DNA from: Pseudomonadota bacterium
GTDB taxonomy: Bacteria > Pseudomonadota > Gammaproteobacteria > Burkholderiales > Ferrovaceae
Direction: 5' to 3'
Length of the DNA: 64,000 nt
NCBI GenBank assembly: GCA_021798835.1
Contig: JAJZBQ010000001.1
Span: 62,001-126,000 of the forward strand
Shown here: positions 29,186 through 37,794 of the stretch, piece after piece
How positions within the stretch are numbered: position 1 is the first letter of the stretch
Layout of the letters: the number at the start of each line of letters is the position of its first letter
Position numbers and translations under genes: made by a program
Notes under the pieces: model-generated
Seen by the model: only the letters and a program-made list of their open reading frames with translations
The model's database searches: none
What the model was told of the DNA's origin: nothing

Positions 29186-30406
29186 TCACCCCCTGAACAT
29201 TTTTTCGACATACCGCAATGCAAGAAAAAGTGCCTTCACTTCATCACGCGTGTTGTACAAGGCGAATGAGGCGCGTGCTGTGGCTGGCAGACAAAAATAG
29301 TCCATCACAGGCATAGCACAGTGATGCCCTGTACGGATCGCTATACCCCGACTATCCAAAATGGTCCCTATGTCATGGGGATGGATACCCTCCATGACAA
29401 ATGACAAAATACTCGCCTTGCCGGGTGCAGTCCCAATAATACGAAGGTTGCCGAACGACTCAGCCAATGCCGTAGCTTCCTTTAGCAATCCATCTTCATG
29501 CTCAGCAATATCATCCAGACCCACCGTTGATACAAAATCGATGGCAGCACCCAGACCAATGGCTCCAGAAATATGCGGTGTCCCAGCCTCAAACTTATAG
29601 GGAATCTGGTTATATACCGTTTTCTCAAAGGATACCTGGAGAATCATGTCCCCACCACCCTGATAGGGCGGCATGGATTTCAACCATTCCTGCTTGCCAT
29701 AGAGCACCCCAATTCCTGTGGGGCCGTACAACTTGTGTCCGGAAAATACAAAGAAATCACAATTCAACTGACAGACATTCACCGACATATGGGCCACGGC
29801 CTGAGCGCCATCAACCAAAACCTTGGCACCCACCGCATGCGCTCTGGAGATAATCTCGGATATCGGATTGACCGTTCCCAGAGCATTGGACACCAAAGTT
29901 ACTCCCACCAATCGCGTCCGTTCAGTCAACACACGATCCAACTGATCAAGTTGAAGTACGCCTCGATCATCCATGGGGATAACCCTCAATCTAGCCCCTG
30001 TGATTTCACACAACATTTGCCACGGCACGATATTGGCATGATGTTCCATGGCACTGACCAGGATTTCGTCACCCGCCCTGATATTGACACGCCCCCAAGT
30101 CTGGGCCACCAAATTGATCGCCTCTGTAGCCCCGCGTGTAAAAACAATCTCCTCAACTGCCTGTGCGCCCAAAAAAACTCTAACTTTTTCGCGTGATGCC
30201 TCAAAAGCTTCACTGGCTTCCTGACTCAATGCATGAACACCACGATGAATATTGGCGTTGCAGTGCTCATAGTAGTGACGCTCTGCATTGAGGACCGTCA
30301 AAGGTTTCTGGGTCGTGGCTGCATTATCTAGATAAACCAGTGCGTTGCCACGCACCTTTCGATTCAGTATAGGGAACTGACTGCGCCAGTGTTGGGGGTC
30401 AAACAT
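29186..30406 (-). CDS. sufS: Cysteine desulfurase SufS
   Basis: PLP enzyme that strips sulfur from cysteine to feed cluster assembly; 406 residues. The PLP lysine is Lys225 (FSGHKLYGPTG), and the catalytic persulfide cysteine is Cys363 in RTGHHCAMP, the group II (SufS) loop. Other signatures are YLDNAATTQKP, FTRGATEAIN and SAMEHHANIVPW. Start is the ATG two bases past the sufD stop, with GGAG seven bases upstream. Partner SufU follows. Confidence 0.97.
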   Translation of the reverse strand: MFDPQHWRSQFPILNRKVRGNALVYLDNAATTQKPLTVLNAERHYYEHCNANIHRGVHALSQEASEAFEASREKVRVFLGAQAVEEIVFTRGATEAINLVAQTWGRVNIRAGDEILVSAMEHHANIVPWQMLCEITGARLRVIPMDDRGVLQLDQLDRVLTERTRLVGVTLVSNALGTVNPISEIISRAHAVGAKVLVDGAQAVAHMSVNVCQLNCDFFVFSGHKLYGPTGIGVLYGKQEWLKSMPPYQGGGDMILQVSFEKTVYNQIPYKFEAGTPHISGAIGLGAAIDFVSTVGLDDIAEHEDGLLKEATALAESFGNLRIIGTAPGKASILSFVMEGIHPHDIGTILDSRGIAIRTGHHCAMPVMDYFCLPATARASFALYNTRDEVKALFLALRYVEKMFRG

Positions 30407-30408
30407 AA

Positions 30409-31689
30409 TCACGCTCCATAACAATCATCACCCAGCCATTGATTCATGACATCACGAATGCCAGCATGGGGGATAGCATCGCTGATTTCACGTGTAAAGG
30501 CATGTACCAACAAGTGTCGCGCCGTTTCCATCTCAATTCCTCGGGAGCGCAAATAAAACCACTGATTCTCATCCAGTTGGCCCACCGTCGTTCCATGACT
30601 ACAACGCACATCATCGGCAAATATTTCCAACTCTGGCTTTGTGTTGATCTCTGCTTTTTCCGATAGCAGCAAATTGTGATTCGCCAGCTGGGATTGAGTT
30701 TTCTGAGCATCCAAGGCCACTCGCACCTGACCATTGAAAACCGCTTTTCCACTACCGTCCAGAACACCTTTAAAACATTCATCACTGGTACAGTGAGGAG
30801 CCAAATGTTCCACAGAGGTATGAAAGTCCTGCATTTCTCGATCACATACCCGGTAGACCCCACGTATCGTACATTCCGCTCGAGGCTGTTGCAGTAGCAC
30901 CTGAATATCGTGTCGTACCAAAGAACCTGCCAAACCAAAAGGATAGAGACGCAACTGAGCATGACCCAACAAAGCAGCCCATAGCCCGGCCGTATGATAA
31001 GAACCGTTCCCTCCCTGCTGCGCTTTGATCCAGGTTAACTGAGCATATTCAGCCAAATGGAATGCCGTAACCAGGTTGACATGTGTCGGCTGGTCCCGTG
31101 TACTCATCCAGCGTTCACAAATTGTCAACTGTGATTGCACAGCCATTTCCACCACCACTGCCAAATGCATGGCACAACTCTGGGAAGTCTGGTGGATCAA
31201 AAACACAGGAACTTCCAGGCATGCCCCCGGACTGACTCTGATCCAAACCCCTTCTGACAACAGTGCTCCATTCAATGCTCCGAGCGCACTTAACCGACGA
31301 GATTGGACCAACAACTGAGCAAATTTGTCCCGCTCATCCGGTGTCATGGTAGACCAGAAAAGAATCTCTACTCCTGCTGGCAGCTCCGAAATAGAGGAAT
31401 TTTCCAAGTCAATTTGGCCGTCCACCCAAGAAATCACTAACCCATCTGCTCTCAAGAAATCCTGTGAACCCATCACAAAACCAGGATCCCTGACCAATGC
31501 CGTGGGCAACGCCAACTTCTCCAAACTGCTCAGGGAGGTGTACTTCCATTTTTCCAAACGTGTGTTGGGCCATCCACATTCATCAAAACGCTGCCATTCC
31601 AGCGCACGCCGCTGCTGATCCGCGGAATCCACAGGGTCTGTCTGCCTTTTTTGGCGTTCAACCTGACATTGTTCCAGATACGGATTCAT
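30409..31689 (-). CDS. sufD: Fe-S cluster assembly scaffold subunit SufD
   Basis: 426-residue SufBD-family scaffold partner of SufB and SufC. The core beta-helix signature appears in FHTSVEHLAPHCTSDECFKG, GKAVFNGQVRV and ADDVRCSHGTTVGQL, the last including the conserved SufD histidine. The C-terminal helix MNQWLGDDCYGA ends the protein. The ATG shares its A with the sufC stop (TGATG), giving coupled translation. Confidence 0.95.
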   Translation of the reverse strand: MNPYLEQCQVERQKRQTDPVDSADQQRRALEWQRFDECGWPNTRLEKWKYTSLSSLEKLALPTALVRDPGFVMGSQDFLRADGLVISWVDGQIDLENSSISELPAGVEILFWSTMTPDERDKFAQLLVQSRRLSALGALNGALLSEGVWIRVSPGACLEVPVFLIHQTSQSCAMHLAVVVEMAVQSQLTICERWMSTRDQPTHVNLVTAFHLAEYAQLTWIKAQQGGNGSYHTAGLWAALLGHAQLRLYPFGLAGSLVRHDIQVLLQQPRAECTIRGVYRVCDREMQDFHTSVEHLAPHCTSDECFKGVLDGSGKAVFNGQVRVALDAQKTQSQLANHNLLLSEKAEINTKPELEIFADDVRCSHGTTVGQLDENQWFYLRSRGIEMETARHLLVHAFTREISDAIPHAGIRDVMNQWLGDDCYGA

Positions 31690-32453
31690 CACAGTCCTAC
31701 TCCATACGCACCAGATTCGGCAATCCAGGCGTAGCCATCGCGTTCCAGTTCATGCGCCAATTCCGGTCCGCCCGATCGAACGATACGCCCCCCAGCCAGT
31801 ACATGGACAAAATCCGGCTTAATGTAGTCCAGCAAACGTTGATAATGTGTCACCAGAATCATAGAACGTGTTGGGCTCCGCAGACTATTGACCCCATTAG
31901 ATACGATTTTCAATGCATCGATGTCCAGCCCCGAATCGGTTTCATCCAAAATAGCCAACTCAGGTTCAAGAACCGCCATCTGAAGTATTTCATTACGTTT
32001 TTTTTCACCACCTGAAAACCCTTCATTAACCGCCCGATAAAGCATCGACTCATTCATTTCCATCAATTTCATTTTTTCTTTGACCAGTGCCAAAAAGTCC
32101 ATGGCATCCAACTCAGGAAGTCCACGATGTTGGCGTTGCGCATTCAATGCTGCCTTGAGCAGATAAACATTCCCCACTCCCGGAATCTCCACTGGATACT
32201 GAAAAGCCAGAAATATCCCCTCACGCGCTCTTTCCTCGATTTCCATATCCAGCAAATTCTTGTCATGCCATAACAGACTTCCGCCAGTCACAGTGACATT
32301 TTCACGACCTGCCAATACATTGGAAAGCGTACTCTTTCCCGAACCATTAGGCCCCATAATGGCGTGGATTTCACCCGGATTTACGTTCAGATTGATCCCT
32401 TTGAGTATTTCTTTATCCCCAACGGAAGCAGTTAATTCCTTGATTTGTAGCAT
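31689..32453 (-). CDS. sufC: SufC ABC-type ATPase of the Suf complex
   Basis: 254-residue cytoplasmic ABC ATPase. Walker A GPNGSGKS (residues 34-41), [11 protein letters not shown]-loop region typical of SufC, signature [10 protein letters not shown], Walker [13 protein letters not shown], then H-loop VTHYQR. It binds SufB and SufD and drives cluster building on the scaffold. It lies 48 bp after sufB. Confidence 0.97.
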   Translation of the reverse strand: MLQIKELTASVGDKEILKGINLNVNPGEIHAIMGPNGSGKSTLSNVLAGRENVTVTGGSLLWHDKNLLDMEIEERAREGIFLAFQYPVEIPGVGNVYLLKAALNAQRQHRGLPELDAMDFLALVKEKMKLMEMNESMLYRAVNEGFSGGEKKRNEILQMAVLEPELAILDETDSGLDIDALKIVSNGVNSLRSPTRSMILVTHYQRLLDYIKPDFVHVLAGGRIVRSGGPELAHELERDGYAWIAESGAYGVGL

Positions 32454-32501
32454 CTCTATTTTTCCATTCTGTATTCGATTGATCAGGTCACCAGACTTGG
32501 G

Positions 32502-33950
32502 TCATCCCACACTGCCTTCGAGGCTAACACCCAACAATTTCTGCGCTTCCACGGCAAACTCCATGGGCAATTCTTTGAAAACTTCCTTGCAAAAACCGTT
32601 GACGATCATCGATACCGCATCCTCGGCACTCAGACCACGCTGACGACAAAAGAACAACTGATCTTCACCAATCCGCGAGGTCGATGCCTCATGCTCCACC
32701 GTCGAACTGTTGTTTTTGACCTCGATATAGGGGTAAGTATGCGCCTGACAGCGATCGCCCAACAGCAGCGAATCACACTGAGTATGATTACGCGCGCCCC
32801 GTGCTGATCGTGCAATGCGCACCAAGCCCCGGTACGCCTGATGCCCAAATCCTGCGGAAATTCCCTTGGAAACAATAGTACTGCGGGTATTTTTTCCAAT
32901 ATGAATCATTTTGGTTCCCGTGTCGGCCTGCTGCCGATGGTTGGTCAGCGCCACCGAGTAAAACTCTCCCACGGAATCATCACCACGTAGAATTACACTG
33001 GGGTACTTCCAGGTAATCGCCGATCCAGTCTCAACCTGAGTCCATGAAATCTTGGCACGCGCCCCTCGACAATCTCCTCGCTTGGTCACGAAGTTATAAA
33101 TACCTCCGCGCCCTTCCTTATCCCCAGGATACCAGTTCTGTACCGTGGAATACTTGATATTGGCATCTTCCAATGCCACCAGTTCCACCACCGCCGCATG
33201 CAACTGGTTTTCATCACGCATAGGAGCCGTACAACCCTCCAGATAACTCACACTGGCCCCTTTGTCAGCAATGATCAGCGTGCGCTCAAACTGCCCGGTA
33301 TTCTTGGCATTGATACGAAAATAAGTCGATAACTCCATGGGGCAACGTACCCCCGGAGGAATATAGACAAAGGACCCATCACTGAATACCGCTGAATTGA
33401 GTGCGGCATAAAAATTGTCCTGCACAGGAACCACTGTTCCCAGATACTGTTTGATCCATTCAGGGTGATGTTGTACCGCTTCGGAAAATGAACAAAAGAT
33501 AATCCCGACTTCAGCCAATTTTTCCTTGAAAGTCGTGGCTACCGAAACGCTGTCGAATACCGCATCCACTGCCACACCAGCCAGAATGGCTCGTTCATGC
33601 AGTGGAATTCCCAGTTTTTCATAGGTCTTAAGCAATTCCGGATCCACCTCATCCAGACTCTTTGGCCCGTCTTTCTGCGACTTGGGTGCCGAATAGTAGA
33701 CAATATCCTGGTAATCAATGGGGGGATGATGCACACTAGCCCATGAAGGGGGTGTCATCTTGAGCCAACGTCGATAGGCTTCCAAACGCCACTGTAGCAA
33801 AAACTCCGGTTCATTCTTGCGTGCCGAGATCAGACGCACCGTTTCTTCAGAAAGGCCGGGCGGAATAGCGTCGGCTTCAATGGCCGTCTCAAAGCCATGC
33901 TGGTATTCCTGAGAAATAAGATCGTCGAGTGTATCGTGGGAAGCATTCAT
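32502..33950 (-). CDS. sufB: Fe-S cluster assembly scaffold SufB
   Basis: 482 residues, full length. Typical segments include [32 protein letters not shown], the [13 protein letters not shown]-like stretch and [18 protein letters not shown]. The [21 protein letters not shown] stretch (bases about 32630-32695) contains the conserved cluster-building region. The main scaffold of the SufBC2D complex. Its ATG overlaps the stop of the upstream regulator by 4 bp. Confidence 0.97.
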   Translation of the reverse strand: MNASHDTLDDLISQEYQHGFETAIEADAIPPGLSEETVRLISARKNEPEFLLQWRLEAYRRWLKMTPPSWASVHHPPIDYQDIVYYSAPKSQKDGPKSLDEVDPELLKTYEKLGIPLHERAILAGVAVDAVFDSVSVATTFKEKLAEVGIIFCSFSEAVQHHPEWIKQYLGTVVPVQDNFYAALNSAVFSDGSFVYIPPGVRCPMELSTYFRINAKNTGQFERTLIIADKGASVSYLEGCTAPMRDENQLHAAVVELVALEDANIKYSTVQNWYPGDKEGRGGIYNFVTKRGDCRGARAKISWTQVETGSAITWKYPSVILRGDDSVGEFYSVALTNHRQQADTGTKMIHIGKNTRSTIVSKGISAGFGHQAYRGLVRIARSARGARNHTQCDSLLLGDRCQAHTYPYIEVKNNSSTVEHEASTSRIGEDQLFFCRQRGLSAEDAVSMIVNGFCKEVFKELPMEFAVEAQKLLGVSLEGSVG

Positions 33951-34414
33951 GTGGTCAACTCGTGAACGAGTGCCATTCGGCGCTCGGGTAAATGAATAGG
34001 TTGTGCCGCTGGGAGACGCATCTCAGCCAACGTTACCTGACCCAACGCATCATGCACAGCTTGATTGATGCGTTGCCAGTTGGTCTTGATGGCGCAGGAT
34101 ACCGAACGCTGACACTCTCCTGGTTGCCGTGCCGTACCACAGTCCGTCAATCCCACCGGACCTTCCAGAGCCGTCACCACATCCACCATGGAAATCAACT
34201 CTGGACTACGCACCAGCGCATATCCACCTTTGGTACCACGATGGGATTCCAGCAAGCCACCATGAACTAAACTTTTTAACAATTTGGTGGTTGTCGGACG
34301 AGGAACACCCACCGCCTCAGCCACTTCTGGTGTGGTATACCAACGCAAAGGATCCTGTGCCATGTGGGTCAGAATCAAGATGCCATAGTCAGTGAGTTTG
34401 CCGATCCGGATCAT
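33947..34414 (-). CDS. Rrf2-family Fe-S cluster regulator of the suf operon
   Basis: 155-residue winged-helix regulator. Opens with [19 protein letters not shown], the N-terminus of the proteobacterial SUF regulator group. The [15 protein letters not shown] and wing RGTKGGYAL are visible. Three cysteines (92, 101, 107) in [17 protein letters not shown] can hold a cluster, as in IscR. First gene of the operon and coupled to sufB, so feedback control by cluster status is likely. I start at 34414 by homology; an ATG at 34426 is possible. Confidence 0.93.
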   Translation of the reverse strand: MIRIGKLTDYGILILTHMAQDPLRWYTTPEVAEAVGVPRPTTTKLLKSLVHGGLLESHRGTKGGYALVRSPELISMVDVVTALEGPVGLTDCGTARQPGECQRSVSCAIKTNWQRINQAVHDALGQVTLAEMRLPAAQPIHLPERRMALVHELTT

Positions 34415-34447
34415 GAGACAACTCATCCCAAATTAATGAATATTTTT

Positions 34448-34474
34448 ATACAGGACCATTATAGTACGATTTAT
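34448..34474 (-). promoter_or_regulatory. Possible promoter and operator of the suf operon
   Basis: On the minus strand this AT-rich stretch contains TATAAT (34458-34463), and its ends form a loose dyad ATAAATCG...CCTGTAT of a size like an Rrf2/IscR site. No good -35 was found. The gap 34415-34569 serves two divergent genes; toward gshA only a possible TAGAAT at 34537-34542 is seen. Confidence 0.35.
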
Positions 34475-34569
34475 AAAAAAATTCCGCGTTTGGCTCAAAA
34501 GTAATCCGTAACACAAGAAGCATCGATGGATTCTGCTAGAATAAAATTCCGTTTTTCTGGACTTTTCCC

Positions 34570-35850
34570 ATGGTGCCTCACCTGACAACTGCACTACACG
34601 GTCCTCTGCTCTCACTGGAACAGACCATGCTGGGAGCCATGCCTGTCATCGAACATTGGTTCCGTCAACAATGGCTGGTCCATTCCGCCCCATTTTATGC
34701 ATCCGTGGATTTACGTAATGCCGGTTTCAAACTGGCACCCGTCGATACCAACCTGTTTCCAGCCGGGTTTAATAATCTGAATGTTGCTTTTGACCCACTC
34801 TGTGTCCAGGCGGCGATGAGTGCTGTAGAGAAAATTTGTCCAGATACCCGTCAATTTTTGCTTATTCCAGAAAACCACACGCGCAACCTGAAATATCTGG
34901 AAAACGTTGCTACTTTGAAGTCTATCTTGCAACGAGCCGGATTCGTTGTCCGCATTGGAAGCCTGATCCCTGAACTCACCACGGCGCAAGAAGTAAGCCT
35001 CCCAAACGGGCAGAGCCTACTGCTGGAGCCCATACAGCGTCGTGGCAATCGACTCACTTTGGGAGATTACGATCCCTGTGCCATTCTACTGAATAACGAT
35101 CTATCCAGCGGTATCCCAACCCTACTCAAAGGGTTATCACAAACCTTGGTACCGCCGCCTTGGGCAGGATGGAACAGTCGTCGCAAATCACGTCATTTCT
35201 CTGCCTATCAACAGGTAGCGACTGAATTTTCTCGACTTATCGATATCGACCCTTGGTTGATTGACCCGTTCTTCAGTCATGCCAATCATGTCGATTTTTC
35301 AAAAAACGAAGGCATCGACGAACTTCAGCATCATGCTGCCATCATGCTCGACAAAATCCGTATCAAGTACCGTGAATACCATATCGACCAACCTCCCTTT
35401 GTCATCGCCAAGGCCGATGCTGGAACATATGGCATGGGTATCATGACCATCAAGGATGCCACAGAACTGGGACAACTTAATCGACGACAGCGCAATAAAA
35501 TGTCCGTTATCAAAGAGGGACAAGCCGTTCACGAAGTTTTGCTTCAGGAAGGAGTTCCCACTTTTGAAACAGTGGCCGAATCGGTGGCCGAACCTGTCAT
35601 CTATCTGATCGATCATTTCGTTGTGGGAGGATTTTATCGTGTCCACACGGATCGAGGTATTGACGAAAATCTCAATGCACCGGGCGCTCATTTTGTCCCG
35701 CTGGCTTTTGAAACCGCCGCCATGGCCGCCGACTCCAACCAGAAACCCGATGCTCCGCCCAACCGCTTCTATACTTATGGGGTCGTAGCGCGACTGGCAC
35801 TGCTGGCAGCAGCACGTGAACTCGAAATGATGGCAACCCAATATGTCTGA
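34570..35850 (+). CDS. gshA: Glutamate-cysteine ligase, proteobacterial (GshA) type
   Basis: First step of glutathione synthesis: joins glutamate and cysteine with ATP. 426 residues, matching the distinct family found in acidithiobacilli and betaproteobacteria, not the E. coli GshA fold family. Recognised by APVDTNLFPAGFNNL, the ATP-grasp-like FVIAKADAGTYGMGIMTI, and the FVVGGFYRVH and NAPGAHFVPL stretches. No clear Shine-Dalgarno before the ATG. The last 8 bp overlap gshB. Confidence 0.93.
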   Translation: MVPHLTTALHGPLLSLEQTMLGAMPVIEHWFRQQWLVHSAPFYASVDLRNAGFKLAPVDTNLFPAGFNNLNVAFDPLCVQAAMSAVEKICPDTRQFLLIPENHTRNLKYLENVATLKSILQRAGFVVRIGSLIPELTTAQEVSLPNGQSLLLEPIQRRGNRLTLGDYDPCAILLNNDLSSGIPTLLKGLSQTLVPPPWAGWNSRRKSRHFSAYQQVATEFSRLIDIDPWLIDPFFSHANHVDFSKNEGIDELQHHAAIMLDKIRIKYREYHIDQPPFVIAKADAGTYGMGIMTIKDATELGQLNRRQRNKMSVIKEGQAVHEVLLQEGVPTFETVAESVAEPVIYLIDHFVVGGFYRVHTDRGIDENLNAPGAHFVPLAFETAAMAADSNQKPDAPPNRFYTYGVVARLALLAAARELEMMATQYV

Positions 35851-36802
35851 TGCACTGAATTTTGCTTGGATCATCGACCCATTGGAATCCCTGAACCTTG
35901 CCAAAGATTCATCACTGGAATTGATGCGTGCCGCCGCCGTACGCGGGCATCACCTGTTCGTCATAGAACCAGACGGATTACAAGCCACTCAGGATCAGGT
36001 ATGGGCAGAATGCAAACCCATACGTTACCGCTCAGAAAACCAACTACCCGAATACTGCCAGGCTCCGATCTATCATCCCTTATCGCATTTCCATGCGGTT
36101 CTGATGCGCAAAGATCCCCCTTTCGATGCGGAATATCTCTACGCCACTCATTTGCTGGAACTGGCAGAATCACAGGGAGTACGGGTTATCAACCGGCCAA
36201 GAGCCCTACGTGATTTCAATGAAAAACTGGTCACGTTACGCTTTCCCCATCTGACACCGCCCACCTTGGTAGCACGTCAAGTCTCTGCTTTTCGAGAATT
36301 TCTTGATATTCATCAAGATATCATCCTAAAACCATTAGATGGGATGGGGGGACGAGGCATCTTCCGTATCCAGAAAAGCGACTCCAATTTCAATGTGATA
36401 TGGGAGATGCTATCGGCAGAAGGGACACGCACTTTGATGGCTCAACGTTACCTTCCAGAGATCATTAATGGAGATAAACGCATCCTGATGGTGGATGGCC
36501 AACCATTGCCCTACGTGCTGGCACGCATCCCCTCTCCCGGGGAAAATCGTGGCAACCTCGCTGCCGGCGGGACAGGGCGTGTCCAACCCCTATCTTCCGA
36601 TGACCAAATCATTGCCGAGGCGGTGGGCCCATTTTTACACCAGTCGGGAATTTTGCTGGCCGGCCTGGATGTCATCGGACAATCACTAACCGAAATCAAC
36701 GTAACCAGCCCAACTTGTCTGCGTGAAATCCGCGATCAAACAGGGATAGACGGTGCCAGACAAGTCATTGAGGTCTTGGAAAAAGCCTGCCGACATATCT
36801 GA
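35843..36802 (+). CDS. gshB: Glutathione synthetase
   Basis: ATP-grasp enzyme that adds glycine to gamma-glutamylcysteine; 319 residues (315 in E. coli). MRKDPPFD, the ATP-binding ILKPLDGMGGRGIFRI, NGDKRILMVDG and DVIGQSLTEINVTSPTC are conserved. Coupled to gshA. The last 67 bp are also coding on the other strand, as the C-terminus of ddl. Confidence 0.96.
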   Translation: MSDALNFAWIIDPLESLNLAKDSSLELMRAAAVRGHHLFVIEPDGLQATQDQVWAECKPIRYRSENQLPEYCQAPIYHPLSHFHAVLMRKDPPFDAEYLYATHLLELAESQGVRVINRPRALRDFNEKLVTLRFPHLTPPTLVARQVSAFREFLDIHQDIILKPLDGMGGRGIFRIQKSDSNFNVIWEMLSAEGTRTLMAQRYLPEIINGDKRILMVDGQPLPYVLARIPSPGENRGNLAAGGTGRVQPLSSDDQIIAEAVGPFLHQSGILLAGLDVIGQSLTEINVTSPTCLREIRDQTGIDGARQVIEVLEKACRHI

Positions 36803-37794
36803 TCAACCAATTCATCAAAAGAAATTCCCTGTGCTGCCGCAGCTTGCGGAACCAGACTCATGGCCGTCAACCCTGGCAACGTATTGATTTCCAAACACCA
36901 GAGATGTCCTTCGATGTCCAAACGAAAATCCGATCGGCTGTAACCTTGGAGTTTTAGTACCTGATGAGCGAGCAATGAAAGCCGCTGAACCTCACGCGTC
37001 AATAGAGGAGAAAGATCGGCTGGAAATACTTCCTGTGCCCCTCCTGGCTGATACTTGGCCTCATAATCAAAGATTTCGCGCTGTGTTAAGAGAATTTCCC
37101 CCACGGTCAGTGCTTGGTCACCCAGTACCGGCCCCGTCAATTCACGGCCCGGAATATAGGCTTCCACCATTACTTCAGAATCATGCTGGTAAGCCAGTTC
37201 CAGCGCCTCAGTTAATGCGGCGGCCTCATGCACCAAAGATAGACCCACCGTAGAACCCTGCTTGCTCGGCTTCACGATGACTGGCCAGCCCAGAACCCGT
37301 TCCACTTCCGATGCCGTCACCGGTGCCATCAACCAATCTGCAGTGGGTACCCCAGCCTGGCGCAGCAATCGTTTGGTCATATCTTTATCCATGGCCAAAG
37401 CACTGCCCAATACCCCACTACCGGTATAGGGAACACCCGTCATTTCCAGCAATCCCTGGTAGCGCCCATCTTCTCCAGCCCCACCATGCAACGCCAAAAA
37501 CCATAGATCCGGCATAAAATCATCCGGCGCAGCCATCAACCATGTTGGAAAAACCTGCCCCTTCCCGTTGTCGGCATGTGGATAGCGCCCCACAGAACTC
37601 CTGAGGAACCCCACTTCTTCCTCTTCCGGTAACCAACCGCGCTCAGTATCTATAACACGCACACTATGGCCAAGACGACGCAGGGCACCAACCACCTGCG
37701 CAGCACTGGCTATGGCAATGTCCCGTTCCGAATTGTTCCCCCCTGTCACAACGGCAATACGACAAGGTGGCAAGAACTCTGTCGTATCAACCAC
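36736..37794 (-). CDS. ddl: D-alanine--D-alanine ligase
   Basis: Makes the D-Ala-D-Ala dipeptide for peptidoglycan. ATP-grasp enzyme of about 352 residues with ALHGGAGEDGRYQGLLE, VPYTGSGVLGSALAMDK, KPSKQGSTVGLS, YEAKYQPGG and EINTLPGLTAMSLVP. A GTG at 37794 is preferred as start (8-bp overlap with ppc); an ATG at 37821 would add nine residues. Its last 22 codons are antisense to gshB. It sits outside the division/cell-wall cluster where betaproteobacterial ddl usually lies, so a second ddl may exist. Confidence 0.93.
   Translation of the reverse strand: MVDTTEFLPPCRIAVVTGGNNSERDIAIASAAQVVGALRRLGHSVRVIDTERGWLPEEEEVGFLRSSVGRYPHADNGKGQVFPTWLMAAPDDFMPDLWFLALHGGAGEDGRYQGLLEMTGVPYTGSGVLGSALAMDKDMTKRLLRQAGVPTADWLMAPVTASEVERVLGWPVIVKPSKQGSTVGLSLVHEAAALTEALELAYQHDSEVMVEAYIPGRELTGPVLGDQALTVGEILLTQREIFDYEAKYQPGGAQEVFPADLSPLLTREVQRLSLLAHQVLKLQGYSRSDFRLDIEGHLWCLEINTLPGLTAMSLVPQAAAAQGISFDELVDQICRQAFSKTSMTCLAPSIPV

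Noticed and set aside
28124-30196. Long open frames on the plus strand opposite sufT, sufU and sufS (up to 245 codons)
   Set aside because: They have no family features and lie fully antisense to well-conserved suf genes; the codon pattern of the other strand explains them.
35299-35904. 201-codon open frame on the minus strand opposite gshA/gshB
   Set aside because: Shadow of the conserved gshA and gshB frames, with no ribosome site or recognisable domain.
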